From contig CM077667.1 of the NCBI GenBank assembly GCA_039707655.1, forward strand, positions 546,634,222-546,698,221: a stretch of DNA of 64,000 nucleotides, in the 5' to 3' direction. The notes under the pieces are model-generated. The model was not told where the DNA came from. It ran no database searches and worked only from the letters and a program-made list of their open reading frames with translations. This document shows, one piece after another, positions 1-10,419 of this stretch. The DNA is from Elymus sibiricus (taxonomy: Eukaryota; Streptophyta; Magnoliopsida; Poales; Poaceae). How positions within the stretch are numbered: the stretch's first letter is position 1; each line of letters begins with the position of its first letter. The position numbers and the translations under genes were made by a program.

Positions 1-958
1 AAGCCGAAGGACATGACGGTGTACTCGTAAGAACCATAGCGAGTGACAAAGCCTGTCTTCGGAATGTCCTCTTTGCGAACTCGGATCTGGTGGTATCCCA
101 ATCTCAAATCAAGTTTAGAGAATACGGAGGAACCAGCAAGTTGATCATACAGATCGTTGATTCTGGGAAGCGAATACTTGTTCTGAATTGTTGCTTGGTT
201 GATAGGTCGGTAATCTTGGACCAACCGGTTTGTTCCATCCTTCTTCTTAACAAAGAGTGAAGGTGCTCCCCAAGCAGAAGAACTGGGGCGTATGAAACCC
301 TTTTTAGTGACTTGTTGATTTCCTCCTTAAGTTCAAGGAGTTCATGCGGCGGCATCTTGTACGGGCGCTTGGCAATAGGAGTGGTGCCTGGTTTCAAGTC
401 GATGACGAACTCGACAGCTCTGACAGGGGGTATTCCTGGAAGTTCTTCGTGGAAGACATCTGAAAAATCCTGAACGACTGGAACGTTCTCAATTCCTTCA
501 AGAGGTGAAGCATTCAACGCATTCAGGGCATATATCTGGCTTTCGGCATTCCGAGCTGTTCGGGCTGAGTAATGGATTGTCTGGCCAGAGGGATGTGTAT
601 GTTGGACTTTCTTAGCGGCACAGTCGATGAAGGCATTATGGGCTTCCAGCCAATCCATACCGAGAATGACATCTATGTTGGATGATTTGAGGGCAACAAG
701 AGAAGCATGGAACACTAGCCCTCCAATTATAATGGGAGTACTATGGCTCACCATGGTGGCACGGCTCTGAGATCCGACGGCGTGAACTGCTAAAGGAGTG
801 GCCAAAGATTCCATAGCTAACCCATGCAACCGGGCAAACAGTTGGGACACAAATGAATGTGATGCTCCTGAATCAAATAGAACAGAAGCTGCAACTGAAT
901 TAACTGGAAGAGTTCCCATCACGATTTTAGGGGACTCATGAGCTTCATCAATCTTCAC
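1..958 (-). pseudogene. pol: gypsy protease and start of reverse transcriptase, frameshifted
   Basis: The retropepsin-type aspartic protease is clear: the catalytic motif is seen as LFDSGASHSFVS, with the downstream GMDWLEAHN segment. The PR-RT linker follows (DVFHEELPGIPP), then the RT entry region with the [18 protein letters not shown] segment. Near 290-300 the frame shifts by one base in an A/G run, so the open frame runs into unrelated residues. In the neighbouring frame RT continues to the window edge with DYRPINQAT and [10 protein letters not shown]. The catalytic xxDD box would lie beyond base 1 and cannot be judged. Protease would have cut the polyprotein and RT would have copied the genomic RNA. 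The N-terminal limit is uncertain. Confidence 0.8.
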
Positions 959-1069
959 ATGGATGACCTGACCACGAACTGTAGTAGATGGCCTGGCATT
1001 ACCGCTTCTGAAAGGACGGTTTCGACAGTTCTTCTTGCGACCAACAGGAGGACGTGGTGTATCCTGAGG

Positions 1070-1933
1070 CTAATCCGGGCGGTAGTTGTTAGTAAGGTGC
1101 CCTGTCTGTCCACTTGGGATATTCAGTTGTCTTGGTGGTGGAGGCAGACGAGGTGCAACATAAGAAGGCCTCGGTGCAGGGGCAGGTCGGTGGTAAACAT
1201 TGTGCGGGATCCAGACTCGACATTTCTGAGCAGGCTGTCCTAAGGATGAGCCAACGTCACGAGTACGCTTGAGTGACTCCTGGTACTCAGTCAGACCAGT
1301 TTCAACTCGAAAAGATTGGCTGACAAGCGTTGCAAAGTCTGCAGCTTCATGAACAACAAGTGCGAGCTTTATATCAGGATGCAGTCCTTCACGGAATTTC
1401 TCCTGCTTGTGAGTGTCAGTGTCGACGTCATCTTCAGCATAGCGGGATAACTCGAGAAATTTCCACTGATATTCATCCACAGTCATTTTGTCCTGTGTGA
1501 GTTTGCGGAACTCCTTCTTCTTCTGGTCGATCAGACCTTCAGGAATGTATCGTGCATGGAAGGCTGACTGAAATTCTACCCATGTGGTGGCTGTTCCAGC
1601 AGGCAGCATACGCCTGTGGCTTTCCCACCATTGAGCAGCTGAACCCCTCAGGTGATACGTCGCATAGGTGACGTAACTGTCAGGGACAACATTAGCCGAC
1701 TTCATCTGAAAGGCAATGTGACGGAGCCAATCATCAGCCTCCATTGGATCAGTCGAGTTACGGAAGGTGGATGGGTTGAGGCGCACGAATTCTTGCAGTG
1801 TTATTGGGGCAGGCTGTTGCTGAGCATTCTGAGTTGGGAACTGAGCCATTACTCCAGTCATAAATTGACGATTCAGCTCAAACTGCTGCATCATTGCGGC
1901 AATATAGGGTGGCGGTGGAGGATCGTCAGCCAT
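1070..1933 (-). pseudogene. gag: gypsy gag (capsid) ORF, 287 aa
   Basis: Retrotransposon gag protein that would form virus-like particles in the cytoplasm. It starts with MADDPPPPPY and holds a typical Retrotrans_gag core at about residues 50-200, including the WWESHRR stretch after a hydrophobic helix, the KKKEFRKL motif and the LSRYAEDDVDTD motif. Near the C-terminus the sequence SGQTGHLTNN looks like a CCHC zinc knuckle whose Cys positions have been replaced, so nucleic-acid binding is probably lost. The frame then stops at the 1070 end, before the protease frame. I chose the ATG at 1933 because the capsid core follows at the usual distance. The reading frame itself is open, but the knuckle loss and dead pol argue against function. 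Confidence 0.8.
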
Positions 1934-2530
1934 CCTGCCAAATCAATAGGGGCAATTTAGCAAGAACGAATGCAGGTGTATGGAGTTATTCATGATGTAA
2001 CATGGCAAAGAACAAGAAGTGCATTTGATACATATTAGTAGTCGTTAACGACATACAAATCTATGCACGGAGTTGGATACCAACGGACAACACGAGTTCG
2101 GAAACACACGCAGCTAGACAAACTAGGCGGCGCGCAGGCACGCGGTGAGGAATACAACAACGTGGCATAGCAAAGGCTACATCACGTCGGAGAAAACTGC
2201 TGGAGCGAGGAATCTGCAAGTGACAACACAGGGTGCCCTCGATAAAAGGATCCTGCAAGCAGAACCTGGCCCTCAATCTTGAAGAAAGGGGGTAATTCAG
2301 AACTCTGGATGGATGTGATCACGAGAACCTACTGTTAGAGTTAGTAAAACTTTAACCCAAAAGGAAGAGAGGGCAGAGTCCCAGAGTAAGGAAGAGGAAT
2401 AAAAGATCCTAATCCCATCCATTGGCAACGTGGGCCCGTAAACCCCACAGCCAAGTTAGTAAAATATTTTAAAAAAAACTAGATTCAACTTCGGCCAAAG
2501 AGTTGGAAGGGGGGTTCCTATAGGCAGTCA

Positions 2531-2542
2531 GCTCTGATACCA
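2531..2542 (-). promoter_or_regulatory. Primer binding site, tRNA-Met type
   Basis: On the minus strand the sequence TGGTATCAGAGC lies three bases after the LTR end (…CGTCACA). It is the usual PBS complementary to the 3' end of initiator tRNA-Met. It fixes the element orientation and shows that 2546 is the inner edge of a 5' LTR. Confidence 0.85.
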
Positions 2543-2545
2543 ACT

Positions 2546-3104
2546 TGTGACGCCCCTGCTCAACCGTGCACTAATCATACATGCAAATGCACACGATCAA
2601 GCCTAAGGACTCACAGGAAGATATCACAACACAACTCTAGACACAAAATAAAAATAATACAAGCTTTATATTACAAGCCAGGGGCCTCGAGGGCTCGAAT
2701 ACGTAAGCTCGAGTCATACAAGCATCAGTGGAAGCAATAGTATCTGAGTACAGACACAAAGTTAAACAAGTTTGCCTTAAGAAGGCTAGCATAACAGCGA
2801 CACTGATCGAAAAGGCAAAGGCCTCCTGCCTAGGGCCTCCGAACTACTCCTGGTCGACGGGGATCTCAACGTTGTAGTAGGATCCTTCGGGGATGTCCTG
2901 CTCCTGGGCTCCATCGTCTGATCGCAGTAATCGGGTATGGGGAAAAGAAGTAGCATAGCAACCGTGAGTACTCATCCAAAGTACTCGCAAGACTGACATT
3001 AGAACTATACTAAGATGCATCTATATCAAAGGGGAGGCTGTATCTGTGGGCTAAACTGCAGAGATGCCAGAACAGAGGGGAAGGAGAGGCCTAGCCTACC
3101 GAAG
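2546..3104 (-). mobile_element. Partial 5' LTR (3'-terminal ~560 bp) of the minus-strand gypsy element
   Basis: On the minus strand this fragment ends in GGGGCGTCACA, next to the primer site. It matches the 3' end of the 4-kb LTRs at 38400-42486 (same strand) and 50251-54244 (opposite strand). It stops abruptly near 3104, where the sequence flips to the opposite strand of the same LTR family, so about 3.4 kb of the LTR 5' side is missing. Confidence 0.85.
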
Positions 3105-4074
3105 AGGGCGATGGGCCCAAGACCCCTGGCGCTTAGGATGTAGACCGGCGGGGACCTCTTTGCTGAGCCTAGGTAGGACTGCGTCGTGTCGATTACCCGA
3201 GGCCGGGCATTCCCAGCAAGTGTGTCCGGCCAGATGTAATCGAGCGTGTTGGGTAACAGTAGTGCACCCCTGCAGGGAAGTGATCTATTCGAATAGCCGT
3301 GTCCACGGTAACAAGACGCTCGGAGTTGTATACTGATCTGCTACAACTACAAATGGATACTGAGACATTATTAAACTGATACTACTACTCTCGGGATCGC
3401 TTTCTCGTAGGGAAGTCGAGAGAGGATCTCGGGGCATTACTATAATATAAGTGCTATTATATGACACTATACTCTACTCTCTTCTGATGCTGCAAGATTG
3501 CTTCAAGATGCTAGTCTTCGGTAGACTGGGCCTCTCCTTCCCCTCTGTTCTGGCATCTCTGTAGTTTAGCCCACAGATATAGCCTCCCCTTTGATACAGA
3601 TGCATCTTAGCATAGTTCTAATGTCAGTCTTGCGAGTACTTTGGATGAGTACTCACGGTTGCTTTGCTACTTCTTTTCCCCATACCCGATTGCTGTGATC
3701 AGACGACGGAGCACAGGAGCAGGAGATCCCCGGAGGAGCCTACTACAACGTTGAGATCCCCGTCGACCAGGAGTAGTTCGGAGGCCCTAGGCAGGAGGCC
3801 TTCTCCTTTTCGATCAGTGTCGCTGTTATGCTAGCATTCTTATGGCAAACTTGTTTAACTTTGTGTCTGTACTCAGATACTATTGCTTCCACTGATGCTT
3901 GTATGACTCGAGCTTATGTATTCGAGCCCTCGAGGCCCCTGGCTTGTAATATAAAGCTTGTATTATTTTTATTTTTTGTCTAGAGTTGTGTTGTGATATC
4001 TTCCCGTGAGTCCTTAGGCTTGATCGTGTGCATTTGCGTGTATAATTAGTCCAGGGTCAAGCAGGGGCGTCACA
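3105..4074 (+). mobile_element. Partial LTR (3'-terminal ~970 bp), inverted relative to its neighbour
   Basis: This plus-strand segment aligns with 53255-54244, the last kilobase of another copy of the family, and ends in GGGGCGTCACA at 4074. No primer site follows, so it is the end of a 3' or solo LTR rather than a 5' LTR. Bases 3516-4074 are nearly the exact reverse complement of 2546-3104 (about 95% by eye), giving a palindrome with a loop of about 410 bp. The GC-rich loop holds the CTATTCGAATAG palindrome at 3285-3296. Confidence 0.8.
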
Positions 4075-4626
4075 GTGCCACCGCCTCGACTTGGCTAGTC
4101 GCGTCCGAGGCAGACCTGCCCCCAAACCGTCCGCCCCGCTCGATCCTCGTCGTGGGCCGACCTCCTCAGACGGCCCAGCCGCGCGCCTGCTTCAGCAGAC
4201 CTTCAGCCCATCGGTGAGCACAGCCCCCTGCCAACTTCTCCCTCTCTCTGTTAATTGGGCCTGGCCCTGTGGCGCTTCATAGTTTTATGCCGCCTGGTGC
4301 GCTGTTTAGTATAGTGCGCCAAGCGCTATTTAGTTAGCCTATGCAGTGCGTTGTTTAGGGCCCAGTTGCCTCTGTTTCAGCCCAATAGCAGTCTCTGGCC
4401 ATCTATTATTTTCAGAAAAAGTATAAATCTTGCATATTAATCGGGTGGCAAAAAGTTATATTTTTTTCTTAGAGAAATGTGTAGATTCCAACGATGTATT
4501 ATCATTTCTGTTAATCACTTTTAAAATGCTGATTAGGGCGCAACTTCAATTAATTCCATTCTTTAACATGGGGTATTTATTGGAAATGCAACTATATATA
4601 TACACACACACATATGTATAGTAATA
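4075..4626. other. Unassigned sequence right of the LTR fragment
   Basis: The first 300 bases are GC-rich with short open frames on both strands. The rest turns AT-rich. I see no coding signature, domain or terminal repeat. It may be the flank in which the LTR at 4074 ended, or debris of another LTR. Confidence 0.4.
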
Positions 4627-4999
4627 CTATTCATCACCCAGGGTGCAGAATAAATTATTCTTCACCCGAGGTAATCTCACGATCGTTTCATGAACAAATT
4701 ACATTTGGCATACAAATAGTTACATTCATATTGATTCAGTACGTAAAATTTGGCATAAGAAAACAAAAATATAGTTCATAAAATCAAAAAAATTGCATTT
4801 TATGTATATTTTACGCTATGTTTTTACCTTCGTAATTTTACGTAACATAAATTATTTTTTACGGTGATTATATATTTTCTTACGTTCTCTTTTTACGTAT
4901 GAAATAAGATAAAATTTACGGAACATAAAAATACGGTGCATTGATTTCAAAATAGAGGGGAGTGAAGAATAACTATTCCTCACCCAGGGTGAGGAATAG
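4627..4999. repeat. MITE-like element with ~40-bp inverted repeats
   Basis: The left end (CTATTCATCACCCAGGGTG, then AATTATTCTTCACCC) is mirrored at the right end (GTGAAGAATAACTATTCC, then CACCCAGGGTGAGGAATAG). Each end also contains a small inverted repeat. The AT-rich core carries many TTACG/CGTAA words. No transposase is encoded, as expected of a MITE of about 370 bp. I could not identify a target-site duplication, so the superfamily is open. Confidence 0.6.
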
Positions 5000-5008
5000 C
5001 GCGACCCT

Positions 5009-5069
5009 GTGTATGTGTGTGTGTGTGTGTGTATGTATATATACATATATATTATGTATGTATGTATGT
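5009..5069. repeat. Microsatellite, (TG)n then (TATG)n
   Basis: A TG dinucleotide run interrupted by TATG and TATA units, directly to the right of the MITE-like element. It is probably polymorphic in length. Confidence 0.85.
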
Positions 5070-6876
5070 TTCCTACCCCATTTAAATTGACTAGATAGGA
5101 TAGTTTATTTCATCACCACCCTTTGCCATGTTAAACAACATTTAAACTTGTTGTGTAGATAAACAAGATTGCAACCATTATTTAAATGTGGAGTTTCGGT
5201 GAATTGCATTGTGGTTGCAATTCACACTTCACTTAACTTGTGTAGTAATTGCATTGTGTCATCCCTTGCCATGTCATGCATTGCATGAACATTCTGGATC
5301 TTCTGCCGTAGTAGTAAGATTGCATCCGATGTTTCCTGTCCAGTGTTGTTTGCTTCTTCGCCGATAGGACTCAGAGATGATGTGAGCTTCGAGCACGGTC
5401 TGATCTTCTACCAAGTGTGGACATCAGGCAAGGCTTACCACCCCCTTGATCAGTTCTTATCCCATGCTTCCCCCTCCTGCTTGCATTAGCTTCATGTTGA
5501 TGTAGTGTGTCTACGATACCTATCTTTTGCATAGCTTGTTTATTGTCGCCTGATACAGCCTTTACCTTCCACGTCCTAGCATGCCATGTTTCGCCTAATA
5601 TGTTTGTCAGCCTGCTCTGTCGTAGTATGCATGTTTAGCTTGTTGCTCGTGTCATGTTATATTTTATCTATCTCCTGTTGTGGGTTGGTAGTTGTTAACC
5701 TGACTCTGTTACACTCTTTTATTAATATTATGCTATATGGATGAAATGTGCTAGTAATGTAGAAGGCAAAGGTGGGAAGCCAGGCATGGTTATGTGATGG
5801 CTCTATTTTATATGCATTTTAAAGCTCATTTGTTGCATATTATCTCCATATATCATGTCCCATTGAACCAAGTACATGACCTTTATGCATGATTTCTGGT
5901 TTTTACTCTTTTCATTGCGAGCATTGCATAGTTTGTAGTTTTTATTGGATTTTATTAGTTTTCTTTGTTTTGTTGTCTCTATAGGTGTTTTGGAGCAACC
6001 ATGGACCAAGCACGATGAAAGGCAAGGTTTGGATCAATTCAAAGGACTTCCAGGCGCCAGAGTTAGGCATTTTGGAGTTTCAAATATGACATTTTTCAAA
6101 GTGCCCAAATTAAAGCACAAATGCCATGGTTGGATCCGCGTCATTCACGTGATTCCAACGAACCCAAGAACGCCCAAATTGAAGTTCGTATGAAGAAATG
6201 GCGGCCGATTTACTAAAGGGACCAGAACAAATGGCGGACTCCAGTACGACCGGGCTCGGTCATACCGGCGCTGGTACCACCTCCAGAAAGCTACGAAATC
6301 ACTCCAATCTTCTGTGATTCTTCATGGATTTCGTCCCCGTTTGTTCCCATGACTTCCTTGGCCACCAAGGGAGGTATTTTGATTGGATTAGGCTCATCCT
6401 AGAGCCCTTGGATCAAAGGGGAGGCGCTACATCAATGGAGGAGACCCAAGAAGGCCTCCTATATATACACCTCCAACCCTAACCGCTGGCCATCACGCTC
6501 ATATCACCATCTCCATCTCCCGTGCTGCTCCAAGACCACCTCCACCAAAGTAGAAGGGCCAAGAAAAGAAGAAGGAAGAGGAGGCTCCGCCGCCGCACCG
6601 CCCCGGCCTTCAGGCCAGTGCCATCTTCATCAACACCACCATGTCCTTCTCCTTCCCCGACTCTATCAGCTTGTACCTTGACCCTGTCCTCTATGTTGTC
6701 CATCTATATGTTTGAGTAGTTGCATTAGTTCTTGGGGATTTGGATGAACTCTTTTATGATTTGAATTGAATTCCTATAAGAGGTCCTATATCTTCTATTT
6801 ATGTTCAAGTTAATAGCCTTCATGAATGTTGTGAGGAGCGCTCGTGCAGCATTATCGCCATTTATAGGCCATGGAG
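5070..6876 (+). mobile_element. LTR-like debris with a TATA box, truncated by the element at 6877
   Basis: No coding region is evident. The right part looks like an Athila-type LTR promoter region. It has a hairpin-forming GTACGACCGGGCTCGGTC…GGCGCTGGTACC segment near 6248-6285, a TATA box (TATATATAC) at 6460-6468, and a CT/GCC-rich leader to about 6720. The sequence breaks at 6877, where an intact LTR begins, so the next element probably inserted here. The part between 5070 and about 5930 is unassigned. The family is not identified. Confidence 0.4.
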
Positions 6877-9031
6877 TGATACGTCTCCAACGTATCTATA
6901 ATTTTTAATTGTTTCATGCTATTATATTATCAATCTTGTATGCATTATATGCCATTTTATATCATTTTTGGGAACTAACCTATTTACTCAGTGCCCAGTG
7001 CCAGTTCCTATTTTTTTGCCTATTTCTTTGTTTCGCAGAAAAACCATACCAAACGAAGTCCAAACACGATGAAACTTTATAGTGATTTTTTATGGACCAG
7101 AAGAGACCCTAGAAGCTTCGGGGGGAGGCCAGAAGATCTATGAGAGGGCCACAAGCTCACATGGCGCACCTCGGGGGGGTGCCACCTGAGCTTGTGGGCC
7201 CCATGGAGGTCCATCTGACCTAATTCCAGTGCTATAAATTCTCTAAAATCCAGAAACCCCCAGAGCGAGACCCGAAACAATTTTATCGCCGCTGCAAGCC
7301 TCTGTTTTTCCGTGATCCCATCTGGAGGCCTCCGCCGGTACTCTGCCGGAGGAGGAATCGATCACGGAGGCCATCTTCATCAACCTTGCTGCCTCTATGA
7401 TGATGTGTGAGTAGTTCCCACAGGACCTACGGGTCCATAGCAGTAGCTAGATGGCTCTCTCTCCCTCTCTCTTTTTGATCTTCAATACAATGATCTCTTC
7501 GGAGATCTATTCGATGTAATCTTTGCGGTGTGTTTGTTGGGATCCGATGAATTGTGGGTTTATGATCAGATTATTCATTGAAAGTAACTGAGTTTTTTTA
7601 GATTTATTATGTGTGATTTTATAGCCTTGTATTTCTCTCTGATCTATCCGTTTTCTTTGGCCAAGTAGATTGATTTATCTTAAGTGGGAGAGGTGCTTGG
7701 TAGTAGGTTCAATCTTACGGTGTCCTTACTCTGTGACAAGAGGAGTTGCAAGGCACGTATTTGTATTGTTACTACTAAGGGTAAAACAATGGGGTTTAAT
7801 CATATTGATTGATTCTACTTTGTCTACATTATGTCATCATGCTCCAAGCATTACTCTATTTGTTATGAACTTAATATCTCAAGATGCATGTTGGATAGCG
7901 GTCGAGGGGTGGAGTAATAGTAGTAGATTTAGTAAGATTAATGGTCTACTTGTCTCAGACGTAATGCCTATATATTGATCATGCCATGAATATCATCATA
8001 ACTATTAGCTTTTCTATCAATTGCCCAACAGTAATTTGTTCACCCACCGTTGCTATGCTCATGAGAGAGATGCCTCTAGTGAACGCTATGGCCCCCGGGT
8101 CCATTCACTTTATAGTTACTAAAACCCTAAAAATACTTGCTGCAATTTATTATATTATATTATATTTTATATTTATCTATCTATCACTATCAGATTTGAT
8201 CCTTGCAATTAACGAGTACAAGGGGATTGACAACCCTCTTGCCCGCGTTGGGTACAAGTATTTGCTTTGTGTGTGTGCAGGTACCGTTTATCTTGTTTGC
8301 TTGGTGTCTCCTACTGGTTCGATAAACCTTGGTTCTTAACTGAGGAAAATACTATCTGCTATTATACTACATCACCCTTCCTCTTCGGGGAAATCCCAAC
8401 ACCTATCACAAGTAGTATGGAGCATATTACTGCCGAAGTAGAGGTTGAGATAGTTGAGGTAAAGAGGTGATAGTAATATCCTCTCTTCCTCGCCTTTGTG
8501 ATTAGGTAGGGGAGTAGCGGCAAACCCTAGAAGGCGACATCCACGGGGAAACCCTTAATCATTCGTTGTGAGAACCGACATGGGGAAACTATGGTGGTGG
8601 CGTATGTGGGCGTAGTCTACTTCATGTAGTGCGTATCTGTACCGGGATCCGCCCACTTTCGACACATAAAGAGTAGCTAGGAGACGCAGACCTAGAACCA
8701 TGCATCTGCATGCATTGTGCAGATTATACTAGTAGTGATTACTTCGGAACCCTAGAGAACGTTTACTACTCAAACTCCGCCTCCATTTAGCTTAGTCCTT
8801 TTTATTTCCTGTTTTTTTATCTTCCCGTTTGTAGTTTAGTAAAACCCTTTATCGTTTCCCTAGGAACCTATAGAGTACATTATTTCCAAACTCCGGTTTG
8901 GGTGCATACGGAACTGCGTAGTTGGCAACGTAGTTATGGGGTTGGTAGTGTCATCCTTTTCGCTCCCTGTGGGTTTGATACTTTACTTATCGCGAAAGTG
9001 ATACAACACCATGTGCTCTTGTAGGACATCA
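6877..9031 (+). mobile_element. 5' LTR of a plus-strand Athila-type gypsy element (2155 bp)
   Basis: It starts TGATACGTCTCCAACG and ends …GGACATCA, with a tRNA-Asp-type primer site 9 bp downstream. A GC-rich hairpin (7147-7200) and TATA box (7233-7239) mark the U3 promoter. From memory it resembles the Sabrina/WHAM type of wheat element; this is not verified. No second copy is in the window, so the element has lost its 3' half, probably at the junction with the minus-strand element near 10.1-10.4 kb. Confidence 0.8.
7147..7239 (+). promoter_or_regulatory. LTR promoter: GC hairpin followed by TATA box
   Basis: The stem pairs GGCCACAAGCTCA (7147-7159) with TGAGCTTGTGGGCC (7187-7200), extended inwards by CGCACC/GGTGCC. 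TATAAAT follows at 7233, 32 bp past the hairpin. Similar hairpin-TATA pairs occur in the other Athila-type LTRs of this window. Confidence 0.55.
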
Positions 9032-9040
9032 AGCATTTTC

Positions 9041-9060
9041 TGGCGCCGTTGCCGGGGAGC
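9041..9060 (+). promoter_or_regulatory. Primer binding site, tRNA-Asp type
   Basis: TGGCGCCGTTGCCGGGGAGC shortly after the LTR end is the usual Athila-lineage primer site, complementary to the 3' end of tRNA-Asp. It confirms that 6877-9031 is a 5' LTR. Confidence 0.85.
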
Positions 9061-9176
9061 ATAGCGCTTGGTCATTACCTTCCCGTTCGCACATAGTTTA
9101 TTTTTGTTTGTTGCTGTTTATCTTACTGTTTCTCTTTAACACAAAAATACAAAATAAATAAATATCTTCCTTTGAG

Positions 9177-9695
9177 ATGTCCACTACAGAAACCAAAGTC
9201 ACTGCAATGGAACAAATCCAAGAGAGAGGAAGGGTGTATGCACAATATCGATATTCTTATAAAGGTGCTGACATGGATGGTTATTTGAAGGTATTGGATT
9301 ACTACGCTATAGGTATATTTAAATTCCCAACATTTTGTGAGCATCGCAAATTTAATATCCATATGAGCTTCAGTTGCAAAATTCATCCTCAACCTGTTAT
9401 AGCATCATACAATCATGATGACTACCCCTTTGATTATATTGAAATGATTGAGGAGCTAATATTATTGTTTAGAACCTCTGAACTTACGACAAGGGTAAAG
9501 GAGCTCTCTCCTTATCACAAGGAGGTCTTGGAACATATGAGCTTGTTGGAGAAAGTCCATGACTTTTGCATCACTGACAATTTTCATAAAAACCCCTCAG
9601 TCATGGAATATGAGAAGCGGATTGCCGCCATCTCCCAAGCCTCTACATTGCAGGAACATAATCTCATACAAGAATCCGAGGAAATAATCGAGTGA
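9177..9695 (+). CDS. ORF1-like protein of the plus-strand Athila-type element, unknown function
   Basis: A 172-aa open frame begins about 115 bp after the primer site, where gag would be expected. The product (MSTTETKVTAMEQIQERG…) is acidic and helical-looking, with no zinc knuckle, protease motif or membrane segment that I can see. After the stop at 9695, coding-like sequence seems to continue with scattered stops to about 10060, including EDEGWKVHHSTTSTNHGKF. The intact frame is therefore probably the N-terminal part of a longer decayed protein. It could be an unusual gag or an accessory protein; I do not recognise a family. It probably depended on the LTR promoter at 7233. Confidence 0.5.
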   Translation: MSTTETKVTAMEQIQERGRVYAQYRYSYKGADMDGYLKVLDYYAIGIFKFPTFCEHRKFNIHMSFSCKIHPQPVIASYNHDDYPFDYIEMIEELILLFRTSELTTRVKELSPYHKEVLEHMSLLEKVHDFCITDNFHKNPSVMEYEKRIAAISQASTLQEHNLIQESEEIIE

Positions 9696-9967
9696 TGGGA
9701 AAAAAACATGCTGGAAGCTAGTTTCTAGGAAGTATGTCTAGAAGTTGATAAGCAGGAAAAGGAACATGGAGATGAAGGATGGAAAGTCCACCATTCAACA
9801 ACTTCTACCAATCATGGTAAATTTCTAGACACAATTAATGCCTAGCTCGATGATCATTTATCTTATCTACGTTCTATTAGAGATTAGGTTACTATATTAT
9901 TTTACCTACAAGAACAAAACCTTTGCTTTAACCATCAAGACTTACTCCCACTTGAATACTTCACACA

Positions 9968-9988
9968 TACTACTACTACTACTACTAC
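9968..9988 (+). repeat. (TAC)n microsatellite
   Basis: A short run of TAC/CTA trinucleotides inside the decayed ORF downstream of 9695; no function is apparent. Confidence 0.7.
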
Positions 9989-10390
9989 AACTATTCTAAG
10001 TAATTCAAGTGCAAAATATGGGAGTCGTAGGACATACCTTCACGATCATGAATTTCCACACTTCACTTCCTTAAGGATGCGTTCCTCACTGCCCGGTATA
10101 GATCTACTCAGCTGTGAAAATATAAACAAGAATGCGAATGAAAATCCAGGGCAAAAGGAAAAGAGCAAAGCAAAAGAAATCTTATTCTATTTTAGGTTTT
10201 TGGTTTTTAAAAGCTAACTTGCAAAAGAAAATTGCAACCGGCAAAAAGAAAAACAAACAAAAAAAACCAAATAAAAAGCAAAGTGTTGGAACAAACCAAC
10301 ACGAGTGTTTGAAGCTCAGCGATCTGAAGTACAACCTCATTAAAACTTATTAATATAAATGCCACCACATATTGACGTAGACATGAAAGT

Positions 10391-10405
10391 AACCTCCCCA
10401 AGCTT
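10391..10405 (-). promoter_or_regulatory. Polypurine-tract-like site
   Basis: The minus strand reads AAGCTTGGGGAGGTT just after the second ORF. The same AAGCTTGGGGGAG type sequence lies next to the 3' LTR of the Athila element at 47.9 kb and also after its accessory ORF at 46.4 kb. It may be the plus-strand primer or an old duplicate of it. Confidence 0.45.
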
Positions 10406-10419
10406 AAGCTTTTGCAAGC

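Larger units (their letters stand above)
1..2545 (-). mobile_element. Ty3/gypsy LTR retrotransposon, internal region, cut by window edge
   Basis: Read on the minus strand this is, in order, a primer site, a leader of about 600 bp without a clear gene (1934-2530), gag, a separate protease frame and the first part of reverse transcriptase. The rest of pol and the 3' LTR lie outside the window. The gag and protease style and the tRNA-Met type primer site suggest a chromovirus (Tekay-like) gypsy lineage; that is inference from family knowledge. The 5' LTR is only partly present (2546-3104). The element is dead: RT is frameshifted and the gag zinc knuckle has lost its cysteines. Confidence 0.85.
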
